NCBI GenBank assembly: GCA_910577235.1 | Contig: CAJTMX010000001.1 | Location: forward strand, 62,001-126,000 | DNA length: 64,000 nt | Source: an uncultured Acetatifactor sp. | GTDB taxonomy: Bacteria > Bacillota > Clostridia > Lachnospirales > Lachnospiraceae | Reading direction: 5' to 3' | Shown: one piece after another, positions 34,685 through 43,655 of the stretch | Position numbering within the stretch: the first letter of the stretch is position 1 | How the letters are laid out: each line of letters begins with the position of its first letter | Notes under the pieces: model-generated | Seen by the model: only the letters and a program-made list of their open reading frames with translations | Told to the model about the DNA's origin: nothing | The model's database searches: none | Made by a program: the position numbers and the translations under genes

Positions 34685-35698
34685 ATGAGAAAAGGGAGAG
34701 GAAAAGCATTGCTGGCGGCAGCGCTGGCGGTGGGTATGCTGGCGGGATGCGGAGCCCCCGGGGGAAACGCGGGAGGCGACGGTAAGATGACGCCCGTTAC
34801 CCTCAATGAGGTAGCGCATTCCATATTTTACGCGCCCATGTATGTGGCAATCGAGGAGGGATATTTTAGGGAGGAAGGTCTGGACGTGACGCTGGTGACG
34901 GGTTTTGGCGCCGACAAGACCATGACGGCCGTGCTCACCGGGGACGCGGACATCGGTTTTATGGGCAGCGAATCCACGATCTATACCTATGCGGGGGGAA
35001 CGGAGGACTATGTGGTGAACTTTGCCCAGCTGACTCAGCGGGCGGGAAACTTTCTGGTGTCCAGAGAGCCCATAGACGACTTTAACTGGGATATGCTGAG
35101 AGATCAGGATGTGCTGGGAGGCAGAGCCGGAGGTATGCCCCAGATGGTGTTTGAATATATTCTTCGGAAAAACAATATCGACCCGGCCGCAGACCTGCGG
35201 ATCGACCAGAGTATTGATTTCGGTTCCACCGCGGCGGCGTTTTCCGGCGGCGACGCGGACTTCACCGTGGAATTTGAGCCACATGCCACGTTGCTGGAGC
35301 AGAAAGGGGACGGTTATGTGGTAGCCTCTCTGGGAGAGGATTCCGGTTATGTCCCTTATACCGCTTTCAGCGCCAAAAAGAGTTATATCGAGCAAAACGG
35401 CGAGGTGATCCAGGCTTTTACCAACGCCCTGCAGAAAGGGATGGATTATGTGCAAACCCACACCCCGCAGGAGATCGCGGATGTGATCGCGCCTCAGTTT
35501 GCCGAAACCGACAAACAGGCACTGGTGACCATAGTTACCAGATATCATGATCAGGATACATGGAAGAGCGATCTGGTCTTTGAAAAAGCATCCTTTGATC
35601 TGTTGCAGAACATTCTGGAAGATTCCGGGGTGCTGTCCGAACGTGTACCCTATGAGGATCTGGTAAACACCGCTTTTGCCCAGGAGGCAAAAAAATAA
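34685..35698 (+). CDS. NMT1/THI5-type ABC transporter substrate-binding lipoprotein
   Basis: A 337-aa lipoprotein: signal peptide KGRGKALLAAALAVGMLAGC with the lipobox LAGC, then the NMT1-like fold with LNEVAHSIFYAPMYVAIEEGYF, VTLVTGFGADKTMTAVLTGDADIGFMG and FSGGDADFTVEFEP. Such proteins bind hydroxymethylpyrimidine, nitrate, taurine or sulfonates; here the ligand is unknown. No ATPase or permease gene is adjacent, so its transporter must be elsewhere. GGGAGG lies twelve bases before the chosen ATG; an ATG at 34675 is closer but opens another, short frame. Confidence 0.88.
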   Translation: MRKGRGKALLAAALAVGMLAGCGAPGGNAGGDGKMTPVTLNEVAHSIFYAPMYVAIEEGYFREEGLDVTLVTGFGADKTMTAVLTGDADIGFMGSESTIYTYAGGTEDYVVNFAQLTQRAGNFLVSREPIDDFNWDMLRDQDVLGGRAGGMPQMVFEYILRKNNIDPAADLRIDQSIDFGSTAAAFSGGDADFTVEFEPHATLLEQKGDGYVVASLGEDSGYVPYTAFSAKKSYIEQNGEVIQAFTNALQKGMDYVQTHTPQEIADVIAPQFAETDKQALVTIVTRYHDQDTWKSDLVFEKASFDLLQNILEDSGVLSERVPYEDLVNTAFAQEAKK

Positions 35699-35704
35699 CG
35701 GAAA

Positions 35705-36211
35705 TTATTTCAGCCGGATATTTTTTTCGGCCCAGAGACGCAGCGCCGTGGCATTGGTGCTGATCTTTTCCAGGGAATCCAATATATGCTGAAAAGCGGG
35801 CCTTTCGGATTCGTCAATGTATCCGTCCTCGGATATGGCGATCAGGGAGGCCCTCAGTCCGTCTATATCCTTTAGAGAACCCAGCACCTTCAGCGCCAGA
35901 CGGTCGAAATCTTCGATACAGACTTCATGTATGCTGCCCCTGCCTATGGGACATTCCTTGGCGCAGTAGGAATTGCACAGCTCCGGCGTGTTATAGGCTT
36001 CCGCCATGGCCTTGACCTCCTCGGGATAGGGGGCGATGGTGTCCAACTCGATCCTGGCAAGGCGGGTGCGGTCGATGCCCACGATCTCTGCGGCCTTTTC
36101 ACGGCTGGAAAAGTCGTCGTTGTTCTCTGCGGCCTCGCAACGTGCGAGATAGTACATATTATCAGCAGCTTTTGTGGCTTTTTTACCCATAGTGTTTTTA
36201 ACCTCGCTCAT
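35705..36211 (-). CDS. XRE-type helix-turn-helix regulator with Cys-rich middle
   Basis: A 168-aa protein. The HTH is in FSSREKAAEIVGIDRTRLARIELDTIAPYPEEVKAMAEAY (read in pieces), about residues 34-73, followed by a Cys stretch CNSYCAKECPIG that could bind metal or an Fe-S cluster, and then a helical C-terminal half. It ends six bases after the convergent binding-protein gene stop, with no clear terminator between. It is divergent from the SPFH gene and may regulate it. Confidence 0.8.
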   Translation of the reverse strand: MSEVKNTMGKKATKAADNMYYLARCEAAENNDDFSSREKAAEIVGIDRTRLARIELDTIAPYPEEVKAMAEAYNTPELCNSYCAKECPIGRGSIHEVCIEDFDRLALKVLGSLKDIDGLRASLIAISEDGYIDESERPAFQHILDSLEKISTNATALRLWAEKNIRLK

Positions 36212-36310
36212 GTAAAATATCAGTAACGGTAAAACAAACTGATTTTAGTGTAACGGACTCGGGCTGTTTTGTAAAGGGAAATATTTATTGGGAAAACTTG
36301 CGTGAAACGG

Positions 36311-36339
36311 TTGAGGAATGTACCGAAATCTGCTAAAAT
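36311..36339 (+). promoter_or_regulatory. Promoter of the SPFH gene
   Basis: TTGAGG (36311-36316), 17 bases, and TAAAAT (36334-36339). Repeated TAACGG/CCGTTA motifs lie around it (36223, 36252, 36353) and could bind the divergent XRE regulator. Confidence 0.65.
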
Positions 36340-36413
36340 GGAAATAGTTTTAACCGTTAACGACAAATCAGTAACTCGAGGGGTTACATAATAACATTTA
36401 GGAGGAGCAACAT

Positions 36414-37775
36414 ATGGGATTAATTCAAGCGGCAAAGGACACTATCAACAGCATGCTGGCTGATCAGTGGAGAGAGTATTTTTACTGTGATGCCATGCCC
36501 AATGAGATACTGGTGACAAAGGGTAAGATCCGCACCACCGGCAAGAACGGCAACAAGGGTGTGGACAATATCATCACCAACGGTTCCATTATCTCCATCA
36601 ACGAGGGGCAGTGTATGATCATCGTGGATCAGGGAGAGATCGTGGAGTTCTGCGCGGATGCGGGAGAGTTCGTGTATGATGCCTCCACGGAGCCCAGCCT
36701 GTTCTACGGTAATCTGGGCGACAATGTGATGAATACTTTCAAGAATATCGGAAAGCGTTTCACCTTTGGCGGCAACACCGGCAAGGATCAGAGGGTGTAT
36801 TATTTTAACATCAAGGAGGTCATGAACAATCTGTTCGGAACCGCCAGCCCTATTCCGTTCCGTATCGTGGACAATAATATCGGGCTGGACGTGGACACTT
36901 CCGTGAAATGTAACGGACAGTACTCTTTCAAGATTACCGATCCCCTGCTGTTCTATAAGAATGTGTGCGGCAATGTGACCCAGGACTATAACAAGTCCGA
37001 GCTGCTGGGTACGCTGAAGACGGAACTGTTGACGGCGCTGCAGCCCGCTCTGGCCAAGATATCCGCCATGGGTATCCGCTACTATGAACTGGCGGGGAAC
37101 ACGGAGCAGATGGCGGCTGCACTGAATGAAGTGCTGAGTGAGAAATGGAGCAATCTGCGGGGTATCGAGATCGTATCTATCGGTTTCAACAGCGTGAAGC
37201 TTCCGGAAGATGACGAGAAGATGATAAAGGAGCTGCAGAAGACAGCAGTGCTGCGCAATACCAACATGGCGGCGGCCACTTTGGTAGGCGCGCAGGCGGA
37301 GGCCATGAAGGCCGCGGCTTCCAACACCGCTACCGGTCCCATGATGGCTTTTGCGGGCATGAATATGGCAAACCAGGCGGGGGGATTTGACGCCAACGCG
37401 CTGTACGCCATGGGAGCGCAACAGCAGGCGGCGGGGCAGCCCGTTCAGCAGGCTCCGGCCCGACAGTCCATGCAGCAGTCTCCCCATATGCAGTCCCCGG
37501 TTCTGGGATGGACCTGCAGCTGCGGCAAAAAGGACAATATGGGAAAGTTCTGTGAGGAGTGCGGCAGCAAGAAACCGGAGAATGCCGGTTGGACCTGTAC
37601 CTGCGGTACGGTAAATCAGGGCAAGTTCTGTATGCAGTGCGGCAGCAAAAAGCCTGCGGGCGCGTCCCTCTATAAATGCGACAAGTGCGGTTGGGAGCCG
37701 GAAGATCCCGCCCATCCGCCCAAGTTCTGTCCGGAGTGCGGGGATATATTTGACGACAGCGACATCGTGTCATAG
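36414..37775 (+). CDS. SPFH (virion-core-like) protein with C-terminal zinc ribbons
   Basis: A 453-aa protein like B. subtilis YdjI. The SPFH-like domain covers about residues 15-240 (REYFYCDAMPNEILVTKGK, IRTTGKNGNKGVDNIITNGS, FKITDPLLFYKNVCGN). A Gln/Ala/Met-rich linker follows, then three zinc ribbons: CSCGKK-x-CEECG, CTCG-x-CMQCG and CDKCGW-x-CPECG. It is cytosolic and probably attaches to membranes as oligomers. AGGAGGAGCAAC is a strong ribosome binding site. The next gene also carries a zinc ribbon. Confidence 0.88.
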   Translation: MGLIQAAKDTINSMLADQWREYFYCDAMPNEILVTKGKIRTTGKNGNKGVDNIITNGSIISINEGQCMIIVDQGEIVEFCADAGEFVYDASTEPSLFYGNLGDNVMNTFKNIGKRFTFGGNTGKDQRVYYFNIKEVMNNLFGTASPIPFRIVDNNIGLDVDTSVKCNGQYSFKITDPLLFYKNVCGNVTQDYNKSELLGTLKTELLTALQPALAKISAMGIRYYELAGNTEQMAAALNEVLSEKWSNLRGIEIVSIGFNSVKLPEDDEKMIKELQKTAVLRNTNMAAATLVGAQAEAMKAAASNTATGPMMAFAGMNMANQAGGFDANALYAMGAQQQAAGQPVQQAPARQSMQQSPHMQSPVLGWTCSCGKKDNMGKFCEECGSKKPENAGWTCTCGTVNQGKFCMQCGSKKPAGASLYKCDKCGWEPEDPAHPPKFCPECGDIFDDSDIVS

Positions 37776-37916
37776 AGAATCCCGGTAAGGCAGATAAGCG
37801 CTGGCGGGGCCACCATGGCTGCGCCGGCGTTTTTGCGCGAAAGCGGGGTATAACGGTCAGGGCGGAGCGGGTATAACGCTGGAGATTAGTGCGGAGTGTG
37901 GAGGTAGACTGTCGAC

Positions 37917-38684
37917 ATGAGCGGAAAAACAATAGGAATAATCATTGTGCTGGTACTGCTGCTGGCGCTGGCAGGGGTGATTTATCTGGCCTACCGCAAG
38001 ATCAGCGGCACGGTAAAGAGTTACAGCCGGATGATCTTCGGAACGGAGGACGTATTGAAGGGCGTACAGCAGATGGAAGCGGAATATGCCAAAACGCCCA
38101 AGTCCGTATCTTCCGCCACGGGACTGTATTTGCCCGGCATTATGAAGGATTTTCCCGAGTTTCATCTGGAGGAGATGAAGAGCAGGGCGCAGAATGTGCT
38201 GACTTCCTATCTGCGCGGCGTGGACGGCGGCAACAGTCACCTGCTCACGGAGGGAACCCGGGAACTGCGGGACAAGCTGGACATGCGGATCGGTATGCTG
38301 CGAAACGCGGGAATCCGGGAACATTATGAGCGGATCAGGGTACACAGGATCGAGATCTACAAGTACCGCAAGGACAAGGGGCGCAGCAGCATCGTGTTCC
38401 AGGCGGCGGTGGAGTATATTCACTATCAGGAGCAAAACGGCGGGGTAGTCAAAGGGCGCAAAGACCGGATGGAGCAGGGCAAGTACAATGTGGAGGTCAG
38501 CTATATCCAGGACGTGGAGCTGGTGGAAAATTCATCGGATATGGGGCTGGCCATGGTGTGCCCCAACTGCGGCGCGCCGCTGCCGGCTCTGGGGGCCAAG
38601 ACCTGCGCCTACTGTGACAGTCCGGTGCTGGAGCTGAATCTCAGGGCGTGGAACTTTACGGATGTGGAAACGGCGGAACGGTAG
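37917..38684 (+). CDS. Membrane protein with Tim44-like domain and zinc ribbon
   Basis: A 255-aa protein: one N-terminal helix (about 5-26), a cytoplasmic linker, a Tim44/NTF2-like region (about 80-205; TRELRDKLDMRIGMLRNAGI, VHRIEIYKYRKDKG, VSYIQDVEL), and a C-terminal zinc ribbon CPNCGAP-x-CAYCDSP. It follows the SPFH gene after 141 bases. The zinc ribbons in both proteins suggest they work together at the membrane, which is an inference. GGAGGTAGACTGTCGAC precedes the ATG. Confidence 0.8.
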   Translation: MSGKTIGIIIVLVLLLALAGVIYLAYRKISGTVKSYSRMIFGTEDVLKGVQQMEAEYAKTPKSVSSATGLYLPGIMKDFPEFHLEEMKSRAQNVLTSYLRGVDGGNSHLLTEGTRELRDKLDMRIGMLRNAGIREHYERIRVHRIEIYKYRKDKGRSSIVFQAAVEYIHYQEQNGGVVKGRKDRMEQGKYNVEVSYIQDVELVENSSDMGLAMVCPNCGAPLPALGAKTCAYCDSPVLELNLRAWNFTDVETAER

Positions 38685-38795
38685 GGCTGCCATCTGTCCG
38701 TATTGCCCCGGCGGGCGGCGGAGTTATGGAAAAACAGTGCAAAGACCGATGCTATATATGGATTGAACCTTCGCGATGTGGAGAATGATAAGAAT

Positions 38796-41102
38796 ATGAG
38801 TATATATGATACCTTAAACAAAGAACAGAAAGAGGCGGTTATGACCACAGAGGGGCCGCTTCTGTTGCTGGCGGGGGCGGGCTCCGGCAAGACCCGGGTG
38901 CTGACCCACAGGATCGCCTATCTGATAGACGAAGCGGGCGTCAATCCCTGGAATATTTTGGCCATCACTTTTACCAACAAGGCTGCCGGGGAGATGCGGG
39001 AGAGAGTGGATCATATCGTAGGATTCGGCGCGGATCAGGTGTGGGTGTCCACATTCCACTCCACCTGCGTGCGCATCCTGCGCAGATATATTGACAAGCT
39101 GGGGTTTGACAACCATTTTACGATCTATGACACGGACGACCAGAAGACCGTTATCAAGGATGTGTGCAAGCGGCAGATGATCGACACCAAGATGCTGAAA
39201 GAGCGGGCGGTACTGTCCGCAATTTCTTCCGCCAAAAATGAGCTTATCTCTCCCAAGGAGTATGAGCTGCAGGCCATGGGGGATTTTCAGAAAAAAAAGA
39301 TCGCGGCCTGTTATAAGGAGTATCAGCGGGAACTGAAAAAGAGCAACGCTCTGGATTTTGACGATCTGCTGGTCATGACGGTGGAGCTGTTAAAGAGCTG
39401 TCCGGAGGTATTGAATCAGTATCAGGAGCGTTTCCGCTATATCATGGTGGACGAGTATCAGGATACCAACACGGCGCAGTTTGAACTGATCCGGCTGTTG
39501 GCGGACAAGTACCGCAACCTCTGTGTGGTGGGGGACGACGATCAGTCCATCTATAAGTTTCGCGGTGCCAATATCCGCAATATTCTGGATTATGAGAAGA
39601 TATATCCCGAGGCCAAGGTCATCAAACTGGAGCAGAATTACCGCTCCACCGGCAATATTCTGGATACGGCCAACGCCGTGATACGCAACAACAGGGGACG
39701 CAAGGAGAAGACGCTGTGGACTGCCCGGGATCAGGGCAGCAGGATTCATTTCCGCCAGTTTGACAATGGCTATGAGGAGGCGGAGTATATCTCGGACGAC
39801 ATCGCGGCCCGCGTGAGAAAAGGGGAGATCCGGTACGGCGACTGCGCCATACTCTACCGCACCAACGCCCAGTCAAGGTCGCTGGAGGAGCGGCTGGTAA
39901 CGGACGGTATGCCTTATAACATAGTGGGCGGGATCAATTTCTATGCCCGGCGTGAGATCAAGGATATCCTGGCTTATCTGAAGACCATTGACAACGGCAG
40001 GGACGATCTGGCGGTAAAGCGCATCATCAATGTACCCAAACGGGGAATCGGCAACGCCACACTGGACAAGGTACAGAGTTATGCGGATATGCGGGGCATC
40101 ACCTTTTATCAGGCTCTGGAGCAGATGGATCAGATCACCAGCCTGGGCAGAGCGGCCACCAAGTTGGAACCCTTTGTAAAGATGATTCAGGTTTTTAAAG
40201 CCAAGGCAAAATATTACGGCGTTGTGGACATGATTCATGAGATCATGGATACCATAGATTATGGCACATATCTGCAGGACTTGGACGATGGGGACAGCAA
40301 TGACAGGATGGAGAATGTGGAAGAGTTTCTCAGCCGGGCCGTGTATTACGAACAGACACATGACGAGATATCTCTGAGTGAGTTTTTGGAGGAGATCGCG
40401 CTGGTGGCGGATATTGACAGTCTGGAGAACGGGACGGACCGCATTTTGCTGATGACGCTGCACAGCGCCAAAGGGCTGGAATTCCCCTGCGTATATCTGG
40501 CCGGTATGGAGGACGGGCTGTTTCCTGGGTATCTGACCATCAATTCAGATGACCCGGGGGATCTGGAGGAGGAGCGCAGACTGGCCTATGTGGGAATCAC
40601 CAGAGCCCAGGAGGAGTTGACGCTTACCTATGCCAGATGCCGGATGATCCGGGGAGAGAACCAGTATAATCCCGTGAGCCGTTTTGTGCAGGAGATACCC
40701 AGGGAACTGCTGGATAATACCATTCCCCGCGGAGGAGTTCCCAATGGAGGAATTGATGTTTCTTATGGAGGCTCTTTAGGGCAGGGGAGTGCTGCCGGAA
40801 TCGGTGATTTCCGTCCCAAGGCTATTCTGCGGCCCAGGGTGACGCCCAAAGAAAGTAAGCCCTATATCGCTCAAGGCATCGGAAGTCTGAACAAGATAGC
40901 CGGAATCACAAAAGGGGACAGCATGGAGACTCTTGGAGACCTTGAGTATCGCCAGGGAGACCGCGTAAAGCATCTGAAATACGGAGAGGGCACTGTGGAA
41001 CAGATTGTCAGGGAACCTCGGGATTATAAAGTCACGGTGATTTTTGACAGGGCCGGACAGAAAATAATGTACGCGTCCTTTGCAAAACTAAAAAAAGTGT
41101 AG
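38796..41102 (+). CDS. pcrA: ATP-dependent DNA helicase PcrA (UvrD family)
   Basis: A 768-aa 3'-5' helicase for repair and plasmid or recombination control. Walker A GAGSGKT is at 27-33, motif Ia ITFTNKAAGEM, motif II VDEYQDTN, motif III DDDQSIYKFRGA, motif IV LEQNYRS, motif V TLHSAKGLEF and motif VI YVGITRAQEE. The C-terminus has the PcrA-specific domain ending GDRVKHLKYGEGTVEQI. I chose the ATG at 38796 because the family starts here; the longer frame from 38703 adds 31 unlikely residues. The ribosome binding site (TGGAG at 38779-38783) is about 12 bases away. Confidence 0.95.
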   Translation: MSIYDTLNKEQKEAVMTTEGPLLLLAGAGSGKTRVLTHRIAYLIDEAGVNPWNILAITFTNKAAGEMRERVDHIVGFGADQVWVSTFHSTCVRILRRYIDKLGFDNHFTIYDTDDQKTVIKDVCKRQMIDTKMLKERAVLSAISSAKNELISPKEYELQAMGDFQKKKIAACYKEYQRELKKSNALDFDDLLVMTVELLKSCPEVLNQYQERFRYIMVDEYQDTNTAQFELIRLLADKYRNLCVVGDDDQSIYKFRGANIRNILDYEKIYPEAKVIKLEQNYRSTGNILDTANAVIRNNRGRKEKTLWTARDQGSRIHFRQFDNGYEEAEYISDDIAARVRKGEIRYGDCAILYRTNAQSRSLEERLVTDGMPYNIVGGINFYARREIKDILAYLKTIDNGRDDLAVKRIINVPKRGIGNATLDKVQSYADMRGITFYQALEQMDQITSLGRAATKLEPFVKMIQVFKAKAKYYGVVDMIHEIMDTIDYGTYLQDLDDGDSNDRMENVEEFLSRAVYYEQTHDEISLSEFLEEIALVADIDSLENGTDRILLMTLHSAKGLEFPCVYLAGMEDGLFPGYLTINSDDPGDLEEERRLAYVGITRAQEELTLTYARCRMIRGENQYNPVSRFVQEIPRELLDNTIPRGGVPNGGIDVSYGGSLGQGSAAGIGDFRPKAILRPRVTPKESKPYIAQGIGSLNKIAGITKGDSMETLGDLEYRQGDRVKHLKYGEGTVEQIVREPRDYKVTVIFDRAGQKIMYASFAKLKKV

Positions 41103-41163
41103 TAAATTGATCGCATTTGTGGTATTCTATAGTTGATAGCATATCAGAAAGGAAGATTGTGAT

Positions 41164-41418
41164 ATGAATTTAACAGAGTTGAAGAAACTGAGTGAGCTGC
41201 TGGGCAGCAAAAAGGAAGAGGAAAAGAAAGGAAACGTGCTGGTGTGGATTCTGGCGATCATCGGTGTGGTTGCGGCTGTAGCTGCCATTGCCTATGCGGT
41301 GTACCGCTATTTCACCCCTGCGTATCTGGAAGACTTTGAAGACGACTTCGAGGACGAGTTCGAGGACGAGGACGAGGACGATGAGGAGGATATCTTCGAG
41401 GACGAGGGAGATAACTAG
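41164..41418 (+). CDS. Small membrane protein with acidic C-terminal tail, 84 aa
   Basis: A single transmembrane helix (VWILAIIGVVAAVAAIAYAVY, about 28-47) follows a basic/acidic cytoplasmic start. The last 30 residues are almost only Asp and Glu (FEDDFEDEFEDEDEDDEE). AGAAAGGAAG precedes the ATG. It lies 61 bases after pcrA. The family is common in Clostridia but its function is unknown; the tail could bind cations or basic proteins. Confidence 0.8.
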   Translation: MNLTELKKLSELLGSKKEEEKKGNVLVWILAIIGVVAAVAAIAYAVYRYFTPAYLEDFEDDFEDEFEDEDEDDEEDIFEDEGDN

Positions 41419-41592
41419 CACACGGCAGGGTGGCGTTAAAGTGATGCCCATATTATGCGGAGTTGCACTTCTAAATACCAATTAGAGCGGTACTGCGGAC
41501 AAAGTCGGCGGTATGCATGCAGAGATATGTTTGATAGAATACACTCAAATATTGATTGGTATGCCAGCTGAAACGGGTGTAGGGGTATAAGC

Positions 41593-43098
41593 ATGAAAAA
41601 AGGACAGGTGTATACAGGAATCGTAGAGCGCGTGGAGTTTCCCAATAAGGGCATCGTCAGAGCCGGGGAGGAAACCTGCGTGGTAAAGAACAGCCTGCCC
41701 GGACAGAAAGTTTCTTTCCTCGTTAATAAGGTTAGACATGGGAAGGCGGAGGCCAGACTTTTGGAGGTGATAGAATCGTCCCCTCTGGAGACTGGCGATC
41801 CGTGTTCCCATTTTGGCTTGTGCGGAGGCTGTACCTATCTGTCTCTGCCTTATGAGGAACAACTGCAGATCAAGGAGCGGCAGGTTAAGGAACTGCTGGA
41901 ACGGGCGCTAAGTAAGCAGGAAGAGTCCTGGCAGTGGGAGGGTATAAAGGGTAGCCCTCAGCCTTGCGAATACAGAAATAAAATGGAGTTTTCTTTTGGG
42001 GACGAGGTGAAAGACGGTCCGCTGTCTCTTGGAATGCACAGACGGGGTAGTATGTATGATGTGGTGCATGTACATGATTGTAAGATCGTGGATGAAGACT
42101 ACAGGCGGATATTGAAGGCGGTGCTGGGCTATTTTCAGGCTATGGGCACGGGATTTCATCATAAGATGCGGCACGACGGATTTCTGCGCCATCTGCTGGT
42201 GCGCAAGGCGGCCAGGACGGGAGAGATCCTGGTGGCGCTGGTGACGTCCTCCCAGGCTCCCCGGGGCGGTATATACGGGCAGCAGGGAGATATGGGAGAG
42301 ATACGGGCGCTGACAGAAGGATTTTGTCAGTGCCTGCTGGAGCTGCAAAAACGCGGGGAACTGGACGGTGTTTTGACGGGTATATTACATATTACCAACG
42401 ACTCTCTGGCGGATGTGGTGCAGAGTGACCGCACGGATATTCTGTTCGGACGGGACTACATCTATGAGGAGTTGCTGGGACTGAGGTTTAAGATATCTAC
42501 GTTTTCTTTTTTCCAGACCAATACCTACAGCGCCGAAGTGCTGTATGAGACGGCCAGGGAATATGTGGGAAAAGCGGGAGATCAGACAGATGCGTGTAAC
42601 CGGGCGGCGGGGGATACTGCCGTGGAAAGTTCAAGGCCGGGCAGAGGGAAACTGCTCTATGACCTGTACAGCGGAACGGGCACTATCGCTCAGCTGATGG
42701 CAGCGGCGGCAGACCGTGTCATCGGCGTGGAGATCGTTGAGGAGGCTGTGGAGGCTGCCCGGGAGAACGCGGCGTTAAACGGGTTACAGAACTGTGAATT
42801 CATAGCCGGGGACGTGCTGAAGGTGCTGGACGAGCTGACGGAGAAACCGGATATGATCGTTTTGGACCCGCCTCGGGACGGCATCCATCCCAAGGCCTTG
42901 CCCAAGATCATCGGTTACGGTGTGGAGCGGATCGTGTATATCTCCTGCAAACCCACCAGTCTGGCCAGGGATTTGGAGGCGTTCCTGGAGGGCGGGTATC
43001 GTGTGGAGCGGGCCGTGGCGGTGGATCAGTTCCCTTGGACGGCAAATGTGGAGACGGTGTGTTTGCTGTCCAAACCAGATGCCGGGCATTATAATTGA
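41593..43098 (+). CDS. 23S rRNA (uracil-5-)-methyltransferase, RlmD/RumA family
   Basis: A 501-aa enzyme that methylates a uracil in 23S rRNA with SAM. It has a short TRAM-like N-terminal domain, an Fe-S cluster motif C71-x(5)-C77-x-x-C80 in CSHFGLCGGCTYL, SAM motif LYDLYSGTGTI, DPPRDGIHPKAL, and the catalytic Cys452 in YISCKPTSLARDL. Family membership is clear; RlmD versus RlmCD specificity is not decidable. A poorly conserved insertion of about 20 residues sits before the SAM motif. Confidence 0.93.
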   Translation: MKKGQVYTGIVERVEFPNKGIVRAGEETCVVKNSLPGQKVSFLVNKVRHGKAEARLLEVIESSPLETGDPCSHFGLCGGCTYLSLPYEEQLQIKERQVKELLERALSKQEESWQWEGIKGSPQPCEYRNKMEFSFGDEVKDGPLSLGMHRRGSMYDVVHVHDCKIVDEDYRRILKAVLGYFQAMGTGFHHKMRHDGFLRHLLVRKAARTGEILVALVTSSQAPRGGIYGQQGDMGEIRALTEGFCQCLLELQKRGELDGVLTGILHITNDSLADVVQSDRTDILFGRDYIYEELLGLRFKISTFSFFQTNTYSAEVLYETAREYVGKAGDQTDACNRAAGDTAVESSRPGRGKLLYDLYSGTGTIAQLMAAAADRVIGVEIVEEAVEAARENAALNGLQNCEFIAGDVLKVLDELTEKPDMIVLDPPRDGIHPKALPKIIGYGVERIVYISCKPTSLARDLEAFLEGGYRVERAVAVDQFPWTANVETVCLLSKPDAGHYN

Positions 43099-43204
43099 GG
43101 TAAGCATAATTGTGGCTTTATCGGGAGAGGATCAAAAGTGTCTGTCAGAGAAAGAAACAGCAATTATAGTATTGCTGATTTGGTGAATGGCCGGTGGTCG
43201 ATGT

Positions 43205-43651
43205 CTACGCTTTAGTATTTTCTGCGGCATACCTGAAAAAAACAATCCAGAACAGTACTCCGGCCAAGGCCAGCGCACAGCCCAGGCCGCTGTAGAACAC
43301 GGCTATGAAAACGTCCGGCACCAGTCCGGACGAGCGCAGCCAGATGCCGCCGCTCATCATCACTGCCATGATGCAATAGGACTTAATATCAAAGAAGTGC
43401 CACAGGGGCCGATATTCCTCCGGGTATCCTTTTATCCGTTTGGTATGCTTTATGCTCATCTTAAAAAACATCAACCCGAAAGCGCAGAATACCGCCAGGG
43501 ATAACAGCAGGTGAACCCATGTGATCCGCTGCAGCAGCCGGTAAGAGAGAATGCCCAGCCTGGCTACATTCAGGCCGGCGATCAGCCATACGCATCCGGC
43601 AACTGCCAGCAATGTGCGTTTTTTTACATGGTAAAAAGGATGCCTGCGCAT
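43205..43651 (-). CDS. Four-helix membrane protein, 148 aa
   Basis: Four predicted helices (TLLAVAGCVWLIAGLNVA, VHLLLSLAVFCAFGLMFF, IMAVMMSGGIWLR, FYSGLGCALALAGVLFWIVFF). I do not recognise the family. GGGAGGTAAACCT precedes the ATG. It starts four bases after the DUF2871 gene on the same strand, so both are one operon with the TetR gene. Confidence 0.8.
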   Translation of the reverse strand: MRRHPFYHVKKRTLLAVAGCVWLIAGLNVARLGILSYRLLQRITWVHLLLSLAVFCAFGLMFFKMSIKHTKRIKGYPEEYRPLWHFFDIKSYCIMAVMMSGGIWLRSSGLVPDVFIAVFYSGLGCALALAGVLFWIVFFRYAAENTKA

Positions 43652-43655
43652 AGGT

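Noticed and set aside
34675..34687. Alternative ATG at 34675 for the binding lipoprotein
   Set aside because: It is in another frame, two bases from the GGAGG, and lacks the signal peptide.
36420..37715. 431-codon minus-strand frame
   Set aside because: It is a shadow of the SPFH gene; the plus frame has clear domains and a strong ribosome binding site.
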